From positions 1 through 56,761 of the forward strand of contig CANHGS010000021.1 in NCBI GenBank assembly GCA_947460595.1: a stretch of 56,761 bases of DNA. The letters run 5' to 3'. This document shows, one piece after another, positions 26,785 to 34,212 of the stretch. Within the stretch, counting starts at the first letter, position 1, and each line of letters begins with the position of its first letter. A program made the position numbers and the translations under genes. The notes beneath the pieces are model-generated. The model did not search any database. It was not told where the DNA came from and was given only the letters and a program-made list of their open reading frames with translations. The stretch is from Bacteroidota bacterium. GTDB taxonomy: Bacteria > Bacteroidota > Bacteroidia > Chitinophagales > Chitinophagaceae.

Positions 26785-27891
26785 ATGGCAAAAAACGTTT
26801 TTCGCCGCGCGTTTAAAAACCTCTGTCTTTCTATTACCCTGTTACTGGTACTATTGTTCCTAGTAGCATGTCTATCTCCTTATGTAAATCCTGCAAACTG
26901 GTGGTTGAATGGATTCACTGGACTAATTGTTCCTTACTTAGTATTGCTCTTATTCTTTGCTATGATTTTCTGGTTGATTGTAAAACCAGTGATTGCATGG
27001 TTACCTTTTTTAAGTCTTTGTTTGGGTTGGCAGCAACTAGACGTTGTCTTTGCCTGGCACGCTGGTTCTGGATTTACCAAGAGAAAACACGAACAAAATC
27101 TGCGCGTGATTGATTGGAATGTGCAAAGCTTTAATGGACTTACCCAAAATAAAGAAACCAGAAGACTCATTAGAACCGATGTTGCTGAAAGCATTTTAAA
27201 ACTACAACCAGATATTATTTGTCTGCAAGAATTCAATACCAGTTTAACTGGTGTAGACAATATTGCTTTGTTTAGCAAAACCCATCCCTATCATTATTTT
27301 TCAAAAGACTATCTTAGAAACAAGGGTGATTATCTAAGTGGTAGTATTATCTTTTCTAAGTATCCCATTATTGATACCGGAAGAGTGGCTTATCCTGTTG
27401 CAGAAAGCCTGATTCATGTAGACATTAAAAAAGGAGATGACACCCTCAGGGTATTCACTACCCACTTGCAGTCTTTCAAGTTCCAGAAAAACGATTATGC
27501 AGCTATTGAGAAGATTCGGGATCAGGATGAGGAAACCGTAAGCGCTTCTAAGAATCTTTTTAGAAAAATGAAACTGGCTTTTTCCAGAAGGGGTATTCAG
27601 TCAGACCTGGTGCGTGAAGCCCTTAACATGAGCCCATTCCCCAGCATTGTTTGCGGAGATTTTAATGATATACCCAATTCCTATACCTATTTCAATATTA
27701 AGGGAGACTGGCAAGACGCGTTTTTGAAAAAGGATTTTGGCATTGGCCGAACCTTTGTTTCCCTAGCCCCTACCTTACGCATTGACTATATTCTGGTAGA
27801 CAAGCATTTTTCTGTGCGTCAATTTGATATGGTAGACGAAGACCTTTCTGACCACGTAATGCTAGTCACGGATCTGCGCCTGAAAAAATAA
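26785..27891 (+). CDS. Membrane-anchored EEP-family phosphodiesterase-like protein (copy 2)
   Basis: A 368-residue paralogue of the preceding gene with the same plan: membrane helices near 16-33, 43-68 and 70-88, then the EEP domain. Its motifs are canonical: DWNVQSF (N112), IICLQEF (E149), CGDFNDIPNS, RIDYILV and SDHVMLVTDL. The ATG at 26785 is chosen because a start five codons earlier would lie inside the promoter. It probably acts on a phosphoester outside or at the membrane surface. The pair arose by tandem duplication. Confidence 0.88.
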   Translation: MAKNVFRRAFKNLCLSITLLLVLLFLVACLSPYVNPANWWLNGFTGLIVPYLVLLLFFAMIFWLIVKPVIAWLPFLSLCLGWQQLDVVFAWHAGSGFTKRKHEQNLRVIDWNVQSFNGLTQNKETRRLIRTDVAESILKLQPDIICLQEFNTSLTGVDNIALFSKTHPYHYFSKDYLRNKGDYLSGSIIFSKYPIIDTGRVAYPVAESLIHVDIKKGDDTLRVFTTHLQSFKFQKNDYAAIEKIRDQDEETVSASKNLFRKMKLAFSRRGIQSDLVREALNMSPFPSIVCGDFNDIPNSYTYFNIKGDWQDAFLKKDFGIGRTFVSLAPTLRIDYILVDKHFSVRQFDMVDEDLSDHVMLVTDLRLKK

Positions 27892-27898
27892 AATCCCG

Positions 27899-27905
27899 TA
27901 TCTTG
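27899..27905 (+). promoter_or_regulatory. -7 element of the cysS leader transcript
   Basis: TATCTTG, a one-base-short TAnnTTTG as seen before the NUDIX gene. Transcription would begin at about 27911, directly at the ATG of the Cys-rich leader peptide. No good -33 match was seen. Confidence 0.45.
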
Positions 27906-27911
27906 CAGTCC

Positions 27912-27953
27912 ATGTTTCTTCTGTGTCATACAAGCTGTTGTTGCTGCTGTTAA
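27912..27953 (+). CDS. Cys-rich leader peptide upstream of cysS
   Basis: A 13-codon frame, MFLLCHTSCCCCC, followed by TAA. Six of 13 codons are Cys and the last five are consecutive (TGT TGT TGC TGC TGT, 27936-27950). It starts seven bases after a -7-like element, so it should be the first thing translated on the cysS mRNA. By analogy with amino-acid attenuators, ribosomes starved of Cys-tRNA would stall on the Cys run and change folding downstream. Since cysS makes Cys-tRNA, the logic is self-consistent. The peptide itself is unlikely to have a separate function. The frame and codons are seen directly; regulation is inferred. Confidence 0.65.
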   Translation: MFLLCHTSCCCCC

Positions 27954-27980
27954 TTCAGCCCACTATTTTTTGCAAACAGC
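27934..27980 (+). promoter_or_regulatory. Candidate attenuator structures in the cysS leader
   Basis: GCTGT-(TG)-TTGC (27934-27944), which spans the first Cys codons, can pair with GCAAACAGC (27972-27980), giving nine pairs with a two-base bulge. A competing small hairpin GCTG-N6-CAGC (27946-27959) ends shortly before a run of six T (27966-27971), like a weak terminator. A ribosome stalled on the Cys codons would block the long pairing. Stabilities were not computed. Confidence 0.35.
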
Positions 27981-28012
27981 CAAGCATTTTCCAATCCTTT
28001 CAAGTACCAAAC

Positions 28013-29515
28013 ATGTCACTCAAAGTATATAATTCACTTAGCAGACAAAAAGAAGACTTTAACCCCATTAACCCACCTTATGTGGGCATGTATGTTTGCG
28101 GACCAACCGTAAGCGGTGAAAGTCATTTGGGTCATGCACGTCCCTTTATCACTTTTGATATTGTCTATAGATACCTGATGCACTTGGGTTATAAAGTGCG
28201 TTATGTGCGCAATATTACCGACGCGGGTCATTTTGAAGAAGAGGGAAGAGCAGCGGAAGACAAGATTAGTAGCAAAGCCATTTTAGAGAAACTAGAACCC
28301 ATGGAGCTGGTGCAGAAATACACCAATCTCTACCATTGGGCCATGAACCAATTCAACAACCTGCCACCTAGCATTGAACCCACAGCTACAGGACATATTG
28401 TTGAGCAGATTGAGATGATCAAAAAAATCATTGCTGATGGCTATGCCTATGAAGCCAATGGTTCCGTTTATTTCAACGTAGAAAAATACAATACCGATTT
28501 TTCAAAACTGGGTAAGCCTTATGGCATGCTGAGTGGTAGAAATATTGAGGAGCAATTAGACACCACTCGTGAACTAGAAAACCAGGACGAGAAAAGAAAT
28601 AGAAATGATTTTGCGCTTTGGAAATCGGCCCCGCCAGAACATATTATGCGCTGGCAAAGCCCATGGGGAGAGGGTTTCCCGGGTTGGCATATTGAGTGCT
28701 CGGCCATGAGTAACAAATATTTGGGTCAGGAATTTGACATTCATGGTGGTGGTATGGACTTACAATTTCCGCACCATGAATGCGAGATTGCACAGAGCAC
28801 GGTTTGCAATCACAAAACGCCTGCGCATTATTGGTTGCACAATAATATGATTACCATTGAGGGTAGAAAAATGGGTAAGAGTTATAACAATGTGGTTAAG
28901 CTCACTGAATTATTTAGTGGTAGCAGCCCTGTTTTAACCCAGGCTTATTCTCCCATGACTGTGAGGTTCTTTATCCTACAAAGTCATTATCGCGGAACAC
29001 TAGACTTTAGCAATGAAGCCTTGCAAGCCTCTGAAAAAGCATTCAAAAGACTGTGGGAAGCACACGAATGGTTTGCCAAATATCCCATTACGGATCATGC
29101 CGGAACGGATGCTGCATTAGATGAAAAAGTACAGCAATTGGTTGCTGAGTTTGATGAATTCATGAACGATGATTTTAGTACTGCAAAGGTTTTAGCCAAT
29201 ATATTTGACCTTGTTTCTGTTATCAATTCAATCAAAGACAAGCATATTCCAGAAACGGCCATCAGTAGTAATACCTTACGTTTATTACAGACCCAATTGA
29301 AAATCTTTATAGAAGACCTGTTTGGTTTAGTAAGTGAGCGTCAGGGAGACGGTAACCAATTAGACGGGGTTTTGCAACTTTTGATTAGCATTAGAAAAGA
29401 CGCCAAGAGTAAACGCGATTTTATGACCAGTGATAAAATCAGAAATGAATTGGCTGCTTTGGGTGTGCAATTAAAAGACGAGAAAGACGGGGCTACCAGT
29501 TATACGATTGCTTAA
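28013..29515 (+). CDS. cysS: Cysteinyl-tRNA synthetase
   Basis: Charges tRNA-Cys. The 500-residue class I synthetase has zinc ligand C29 (VCGPTVSG), the HIGH motif as H38-L-G-H41, further zinc ligands in WHIECSAMS and HHECEIAQS, and KMSKS as KMGKSYNN. A zinc-based Cys selection site is expected. The frame is open 30 codons upstream from a GTG at 27923, but the ATG at 28013 directly precedes the conserved SLKVYNSLSRQKEDF start. Upstream lies the Cys-rich leader peptide; downstream is the convergent merC-like gene with no gap. Confidence 0.97.
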   Translation: MSLKVYNSLSRQKEDFNPINPPYVGMYVCGPTVSGESHLGHARPFITFDIVYRYLMHLGYKVRYVRNITDAGHFEEEGRAAEDKISSKAILEKLEPMELVQKYTNLYHWAMNQFNNLPPSIEPTATGHIVEQIEMIKKIIADGYAYEANGSVYFNVEKYNTDFSKLGKPYGMLSGRNIEEQLDTTRELENQDEKRNRNDFALWKSAPPEHIMRWQSPWGEGFPGWHIECSAMSNKYLGQEFDIHGGGMDLQFPHHECEIAQSTVCNHKTPAHYWLHNNMITIEGRKMGKSYNNVVKLTELFSGSSPVLTQAYSPMTVRFFILQSHYRGTLDFSNEALQASEKAFKRLWEAHEWFAKYPITDHAGTDAALDEKVQQLVAEFDEFMNDDFSTAKVLANIFDLVSVINSIKDKHIPETAISSNTLRLLQTQLKIFIEDLFGLVSERQGDGNQLDGVLQLLISIRKDAKSKRDFMTSDKIRNELAALGVQLKDEKDGATSYTIA

Positions 29516-29908
29516 TCAATGATTGCAATCATCAGCATGTGCGTGGTTGTGTACGCGGCAATACCTAAAATTGAGCCAGTGACCAGCCACAATAAAAGCC
29601 ACTGCAGGAAAGAGTAACCATAATTGCCATTGATGCCAGATCACTTTTGCCAATAAGAGTAAAATACCCACCGTAAAAAGAACCATGGGTTCATAGCGGT
29701 GGTGGTGTTTTTTCCTTCCATGATAGAGCGCATAAATGCCCACTACAAAAGCAAGGCCCACCATAAAATACTCAAATGGGAGATTGTCAATGATATTCAC
29801 GCCAAAGAGGGGAAGGGAGCTCAAAAACAGGGGCAGGATGGCGCAGTGAATGGCACAAGCTACAGATGTGCTAATCCCCAATGCGTCCCAATTGATCTTA
29901 ATTGACAT
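29516..29908 (-). CDS. MerC-domain membrane protein
   Basis: A 130-residue protein with four membrane helices and the MerC signature near the N-terminus (VACAIHCAILP, two Cys on the first helix). His-rich segments follow: GRKKHHHRYEP in the middle and HNHAHADDCNH at the end. MerC proteins move Hg(II) or, in this context, possibly zinc. The ATG at 29908 is used because the -7 element covers a candidate seven codons upstream. A Fur/Zur-like palindrome sits in its promoter and a Fur-family gene is 0.8 kb away. Confidence 0.87.
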   Translation of the reverse strand: MSIKINWDALGISTSVACAIHCAILPLFLSSLPLFGVNIIDNLPFEYFMVGLAFVVGIYALYHGRKKHHHRYEPMVLFTVGILLLLAKVIWHQWQLWLLFPAVAFIVAGHWLNFRYCRVHNHAHADDCNH

Positions 29909-29918
29909 GATAAGAGGA

Positions 29919-29949
29919 CAAATATACACAAATGCAACTTTGTTGCAAA
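29919..29949 (-). promoter_or_regulatory. merC promoter with palindromic operator in the spacer
   Basis: On the minus strand: TTTG (29946-29949), a 19-base spacer, then TATATTTG (29919-29926), an ideal Bacteroidetes promoter. Within the spacer lies TGCAAC-AAA-GTTGCA (29933-29947), a perfect 6-3-6 inverted repeat. Binding there would block transcription. Its size fits a Fur-family dimer, and zinc-responsive control (Zur) is the preferred reading. Confidence 0.6.
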
Positions 29950-29997
29950 ATAAATCAGGATTGTCCCTTCACTTGAGGTGGTAAGCCCATCCCTCCC

Positions 29998-30005
29998 TAC
30001 CTTTG
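29998..30005 (+). promoter_or_regulatory. -7 element of the SCO-Fur operon
   Basis: TACCTTTG matches TAnnTTTG, with a TTG 22 bases upstream (29973-29975). The leader before the ATG at 30022 would be about 11 bases. Confidence 0.55.
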
Positions 30006-30021
30006 TGCCAACTTTTCAATT

Positions 30022-30681
30022 ATGAATAAGAAACTGGTTGCCTATCTATTGTTTTTTTTGGTCTTGGTCTTGGGATTTTATTATTTCCTATTCCGTGGCA
30101 CTGATTTTTGGCGCGCCAAATTACCGGTCATCAGTTATACCAAACCCTTTCAATTTACTACCCAAGATGGTCTTCCTTTTACTGACCGCGATATGTTGGG
30201 TAAGGTAACCGTGGTAGAATATTTCTTTACCAATTGTAAGAGCATTTGCCCCAAGATGAATACCAATATGAAAGAGATTTATGCGTCTTTCAAAGACGAG
30301 CCTGATTTTATGATCCTCTCTCATACCTGTGATCCGCAGAGAGATACGGTTGCTAGGATGAAGGTTTACGCAGATTCGCTGGGTGCCGATACCCGCAAAT
30401 GGCAATTCTTGACTGGTAGAAAAGACAGTTTGTATAATATCGCGCGGAGCGCTTACCTACTAGATGATCCCAAGAACAGTGTGGAAAAAATTGAAGACCA
30501 GTTTATTCATACCCAATTTTTTGCCTTGGTAGACAAAGACGGAAAAGTGCGCGGACAGGTCTATGATGGTTTGAAAAACGCTGAATTAGAACAGCTCAAA
30601 AAAGACATCCGTATCTTGTTGGATGAAAAAGCCGGAACGGGCAATTTTGTCAACGGAATTTTCAGTAACAACCCCAGATAA
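30022..30681 (+). CDS. SCO1/SenC family copper chaperone
   Basis: A membrane-anchored thioredoxin-fold protein for copper delivery to cytochrome oxidase or for redox protection. The 219-residue sequence has one N-terminal membrane helix (8-23), the copper motif C72-x3-C76 (FTNCKSICPK) and the third ligand H163 (FIHTQFF). The motif DPQRDT following SHTC is typical of the family. It begins the operon; the Fur-family gene starts three bases after its stop. Confidence 0.92.
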   Translation: MNKKLVAYLLFFLVLVLGFYYFLFRGTDFWRAKLPVISYTKPFQFTTQDGLPFTDRDMLGKVTVVEYFFTNCKSICPKMNTNMKEIYASFKDEPDFMILSHTCDPQRDTVARMKVYADSLGADTRKWQFLTGRKDSLYNIARSAYLLDDPKNSVEKIEDQFIHTQFFALVDKDGKVRGQVYDGLKNAELEQLKKDIRILLDEKAGTGNFVNGIFSNNPR

Positions 30682-30684
30682 TTC

Positions 30685-31101
30685 ATGCATCCAAGAATTA
30701 TTGATACTTTAAAAAGAAGGCAATTAAGTATTACGGATAGCCGTAAGAAAATTCTTGAGCTATTCTTAGAACGTAAAGCTGCTTTGGCTCACGCTGATAT
30801 TGAACAACATAGCGGAGATGAATTTGACCGTGTAACTATTTATAGAACCCTGCAGACCTTTGTTGAAAAAGGGATCCTGCATACCATTCCCTCTGCTGAT
30901 AATTCTGTGAAATACGCACTCTGTAAAGACGCATGCACAGAAGGACATCACCATGACAACCACGTACACTTTATGTGCGATGCTTGTGGCATTACTTATT
31001 GTCTAGACCATGTAACCGTTCCTGCCGTTCAATTACCCCCAGGATACCAAGTACATCAACTAGATTTGGTAGCCAGTGGAACCTGTATCAAATGCCAATA
31101 A
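30685..31101 (+). CDS. Fur family transcriptional regulator (Zur-like)
   Basis: A 138-residue metal-dependent repressor. The N-terminal winged helix includes TDSRKKILELFLE and the recognition region FDRVTIYRTLQTF. The dimerisation domain has two structural zinc pairs, C98-x2-C101 and C134-x2-C137, and a His cluster (HHHDNHVHF, 88-96). Conserved features do not separate Fur, Zur and Mur by eye. The adjacent MerC gene with a palindromic operator and the His-rich metal site favour zinc. Co-transcribed with SCO1 and the epimerase. Confidence 0.88.
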   Translation: MHPRIIDTLKRRQLSITDSRKKILELFLERKAALAHADIEQHSGDEFDRVTIYRTLQTFVEKGILHTIPSADNSVKYALCKDACTEGHHHDNHVHFMCDACGITYCLDHVTVPAVQLPPGYQVHQLDLVASGTCIKCQ

Positions 31102-31135
31102 TTTAGCGCAATATTTAAACCCTAAAAAAGACCTG

Positions 31136-32110
31136 ATGATATTAGTAACCGGCGCAACAGGATTGGTAGGCTCACACCTGGTAAGCCAGTTGGTATCAAA
31201 AGGAGAACCTGTAAGGGCCCTCTATAGAACTTCTATTCCAAGTATCCCAGGATCAGATAAGGTTAATTGGTTTCAGGCCGATATCTTAGACGTGATGGCA
31301 TTAGAAGCTGCCATGGAAGGGGTTACAGAAGTCTATCATTGCGCAGCCATAGTTTCTTTTAGTACCAAGGGACAAGAAACCATGCACTTGACCAATATTG
31401 AAGGAACGGCCAATATGGTAAACGCTTCCATAGATGCAGGGATTCGTAAAATGGTTTTTGTTAGTTCTGTTGCAGCATTGGGAAGAATCCGAACTAATCA
31501 AGCCATTAACGAGACCATGGATTGGACAGAAGAAACTTCTAATAGTGAATACGGCAAAACCAAATATCTGGCCGAGATGGAGGTCTGGAGGGGTATTGGA
31601 GAGGGATTAAATGCGGTGATAGTGAATCCCGTAATCATTCTAGGATCCGGTGACTGGAGCAAAGGATCTTCTGCTATTTTTAAATCGGCCTATGATCAAT
31701 TTCCTTGGTACACAGAAGGCAGTAGTGGCTTTGTAGACGTGCTTGATGTAGTAGCTGCTATGCAGGCACTCATGGAATCAGCGATTGGTGCAGAACGTTT
31801 TATTTTGAGTGCCGCCAATCTTGGCTATCGCGATGTGTTCAATCTGATTGCTGATGGATTTGGTAAAAAAAGACCACACTTAAAAGTGAGTCCACTATTA
31901 GCTGAAATTGTTTGGCGTTTAGAAGGCATTAAATCTATGTTTACAGGTAAGCAACCGCTACTCACCAAAGAAACATCGCGCACAGCAAGAGCCAAAGTTG
32001 TTTTTGACAATAGTAAATTGTTAAAAGCAATACCTAGTTTTCAATACCGCGCACCTGTTGATTCCATCAACCGCATTTGTGCTGAGTTGAAAAAAATACA
32101 TCACTTATAG
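31136..32110 (+). CDS. NAD-dependent epimerase/dehydratase family protein
   Basis: A 324-residue extended SDR. It begins with the NAD motif VTGATGLVGSHL (4-15) and has the catalytic S-Y-K series as SSVAAL and EYGKTKYLAE. It resembles dihydroflavonol-4-reductase-like or sugar epimerase members; the exact substrate is unknown. The ATG at 31136 is chosen because the fold starts there; an earlier in-frame ATG overlaps the Fur gene. Third gene of the SCO1-Fur operon. Confidence 0.88.
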   Translation: MILVTGATGLVGSHLVSQLVSKGEPVRALYRTSIPSIPGSDKVNWFQADILDVMALEAAMEGVTEVYHCAAIVSFSTKGQETMHLTNIEGTANMVNASIDAGIRKMVFVSSVAALGRIRTNQAINETMDWTEETSNSEYGKTKYLAEMEVWRGIGEGLNAVIVNPVIILGSGDWSKGSSAIFKSAYDQFPWYTEGSSGFVDVLDVVAAMQALMESAIGAERFILSAANLGYRDVFNLIADGFGKKRPHLKVSPLLAEIVWRLEGIKSMFTGKQPLLTKETSRTARAKVVFDNSKLLKAIPSFQYRAPVDSINRICAELKKIHHL

Positions 32111-32123
32111 GAAGCCCCTTACA

Positions 32124-32696
32124 TTGAAAAAGACCCTCCAATATATCTTTGTCCTGCTAAGCGCTGCTTTGTTGCAGACAGCGTTTCTTGCCGCACAAGA
32201 CATCTCACCAGCACCCAATCCAATAACCCAAAAGCAGGCCATCTTACTGGGTCAATGCTCTCCCAAACTATTGGAGCAAGAACCCTTTGCTAGATGGTTC
32301 ATACCCAATTTTGAAAAATACCAAGTAGATAGTTCGCTGATTCCTGCACTTAAAAAAGCATTCAAGGGTAAGCACATGGAATTTTTTGTAGGTACCTGGT
32401 GCGGAGAAAGCAGGGCCGATATGCCAGGAGTCTTGAAAATTTTACAAGCAGCCCAAGTAGATAGCAGTCAATTCAAAATGATTTTTTTAAATAATAGCAT
32501 CACCATGAACCGCCAAAGTCCAGGACACGAGGAGCAAGGAAAAAACATTGTTCGCGTGCCTACTTATATTCTCTACAAAGGCAAGAAAGAAATTGGACGA
32601 ATCATTGATGCACCAGTGGAATCATTTGAAAAAGACCTGTTGAAAATTCTGACCAAAAAAGCCTATACACCACATTTTAGCGAACTAGTTTTGTAA
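32124..32696 (+). CDS. Exported thioredoxin-like protein, TTG start
   Basis: A 190-residue exported protein. The frame has no ATG before the signal peptide; TTG at 32124 gives MKKTLQYIFVLLSAALLQTA. The mature part has a thioredoxin-like fold with FFVGTWCGESRADMP, where the second active-site Cys is Ser (C-G-E-S). The cis-Pro motif VPTYILY follows. A single Cys suggests a monothiol enzyme or a reductase without classical disulfide exchange. It ends the SCO1-Fur-epimerase operon 13 bases after the epimerase stop. Confidence 0.8.
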   Translation: MKKTLQYIFVLLSAALLQTAFLAAQDISPAPNPITQKQAILLGQCSPKLLEQEPFARWFIPNFEKYQVDSSLIPALKKAFKGKHMEFFVGTWCGESRADMPGVLKILQAAQVDSSQFKMIFLNNSITMNRQSPGHEEQGKNIVRVPTYILYKGKKEIGRIIDAPVESFEKDLLKILTKKAYTPHFSELVL

Positions 32697-32720
32697 GGTT
32701 CTTATACCCTTCCACTATTA

Positions 32721-32856
32721 TCTCTTCACTTTTTCTTCTTCCTCCTCTCTTCACTCTTCACTCTTATCTCTCATCTCTTCACTTCTTCTTCTTCCTCCTC
32801 TCTTCACTCTTCACTCTTCACTTCTTCCTCCTCTCTTCACTCTTCACTTCTTCTCC
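32721..32856 (-). repeat. GA-rich (CT-rich on plus) microsatellite-like array, copy A
   Basis: A strongly strand-biased stretch built from CTCTTCACTCTTCACTTCTT and CCTCCTCT units. On the lpxD mRNA strand it reads GAAGAGTGAAGAGAGGAGGA and supplies the lpxD stop codon (AAG AAG TGA). A sister array lies at 39383-39508. Confidence 0.8.
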
Positions 32857-33794
32857 ATCACTTTCTTCCACAATTCCGGAATCCGTTTAATCCAAACCAG
32901 TTCCCTTCTTTTCAAAGACGCATCTTCTGCGGGATATCCAAAATAAGTCTTGCCACCAGCTAGTGAGGAAGGAACTCCACTTTGAGCCAGAACCACCGCA
33001 TTAGCCCCAATGGTTAGGGTTTTGCTGACGCCCACCTGACCCCAGAGTACTACACCTTCCTCAATAACGGTTCCACCAGCAATACCAACCTGCGCGGCAA
33101 ACAAGCAATTCTTTGCAACACTTGTATCATGCCCAATATGCACCATATTATCCATTTTGGTGCCTGCACCAATTCTAGTTTCAGCAGTAACACCTCTATC
33201 AATAGTACATCCTGCACCAATTTCTACATAATCTTCAATGACCACATTGCCACAACTCTCCATGCGCTTGTACCAAACATCTCTATTTTTTTTGGTATTG
33301 TAGTAGAACGCATCGCTGCCAATCACTGTACCAGCTTGTATGACTACATGGTCTCCAATTATGGTTCCGTCTAACAAAGAAACATTGGGATGTATGATGC
33401 TGTTTTTTCCAATCACTACATTTTTTCCAACAAACACATTGGGCATAATTACAGAGCCTTCACCAATGATTAGATCATCACTAATAGATTGATGCGCGGG
33501 AGAAAATGGTTTAAAGTGACGCACAATTTTTAAGTAGGCTTCAAAAGGTTCTGCTACCACTAACAATGATTTTCCCTCAGGCAACCTAACTTCTTTTGTG
33601 TTGATGATAATATGCGTTGCCGCACTATTCAAACAAGTATCATAGTATTTAGGATGGTCTACAAAAACAAGATCACCTGGTTCAACTTTGTGAATCTCAT
33701 TAATTCCTGCAACAACTGCAGCAGGATTACCAATCAACTCGGCCCCAATTAAATTGGCCATCCATTCAAGAGAAACGGGTGCTGGAAATTGCAT
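32844..33794 (-). CDS. lpxD: UDP-3-O-acylglucosamine N-acyltransferase LpxD
   Basis: Adds the second 3-hydroxyacyl chain in lipid A synthesis. In 316 residues it has an N-terminal LpxD domain (EWMANLIGAELIGNP) followed by left-handed beta helix hexapeptides such as IIGEGSVIMPNVFVGKNVVI. The region around the catalytic His is MVHIGHDTSVAKNCLFAAQ, matching LpxD. The ATG at 33794 is chosen because the -7 element (33816-33823) overlaps a possible earlier start. The C-terminus ends inside a GA-rich repeat array. Confidence 0.88.
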   Translation of the reverse strand: MQFPAPVSLEWMANLIGAELIGNPAAVVAGINEIHKVEPGDLVFVDHPKYYDTCLNSAATHIIINTKEVRLPEGKSLLVVAEPFEAYLKIVRHFKPFSPAHQSISDDLIIGEGSVIMPNVFVGKNVVIGKNSIIHPNVSLLDGTIIGDHVVIQAGTVIGSDAFYYNTKKNRDVWYKRMESCGNVVIEDYVEIGAGCTIDRGVTAETRIGAGTKMDNMVHIGHDTSVAKNCLFAAQVGIAGGTVIEEGVVLWGQVGVSKTLTIGANAVVLAQSGVPSSLAGGKTYFGYPAEDASLKRRELVWIKRIPELWKKVMEKK

Positions 33795-33815
33795 AATGCT
33801 ATTTTTTGTGCCATT

Positions 33816-33823
33816 CAAAGGTA
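33816..33823 (-). promoter_or_regulatory. -7 element of lpxD
   Basis: Minus-strand TACCTTTG, an exact TAnnTTTG. It predicts a 16-base leader before the ATG at 33794. Confidence 0.55.
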
Positions 33824-34180
33824 ATGACTGCCGCTTTGTAGAAATTTTTTTTCCTTGTAAAAAGCCAGTTACCAGAAGGTTTTTTTTGTTTCTCTAACAG
33901 ATTTTCAGAACAATTATTTTACTAAAATAAAAAAATGGTGTCTTCTAAAACCCTTTATTCATGAACATTTCAGCGATTGATTAAAATAAATACTTGCAAA
34001 ATTCACTTACAAAATTCTTGAAAATGCCCGCTACAAAAGGTCTGAGAAACTGGGCAATCCACACCCCGCTTGAAAAATGTTAATAAACTTGTTTAAAAAA
34101 AATTTTGCTTTGGTTAAAAGGTTAATTAATATTGTGAGAGGAAATTTAATTTCCTGGTACTTACTAACCCATCTATATAC
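33824..34180. other. Non-coding stretch upstream of the pseudouridine synthase
   Basis: A/T-rich intergenic DNA with no open frame of protein character. It contains TGCCC-N22-GGGCA (34025-34056) and a perfect 17-base palindrome AGGAAAT-TTA-ATTTCCT (34139-34155). Together with the terminator at 34181-34205 it may encode a short untranslated RNA transcribed rightward, but no convincing promoter was found. Confidence 0.4.
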
Positions 34181-34205
34181 AAAGTCTCGCTTCTGCGGGA
34201 CTTTT
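34181..34205 (+). terminator. Intrinsic terminator directly before the pseudouridine synthase gene
   Basis: AAAGTCTCGC-TTCT-GCGGGACTTT is a ten-pair stem with one G-U pair and a four-base loop, followed by TTGTTTT. It ends only eight bases before the ATG at 34213. It could stop an upstream small RNA or act as an attenuator. Confidence 0.7.
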
Positions 34206-34212
34206 GTTTTAT

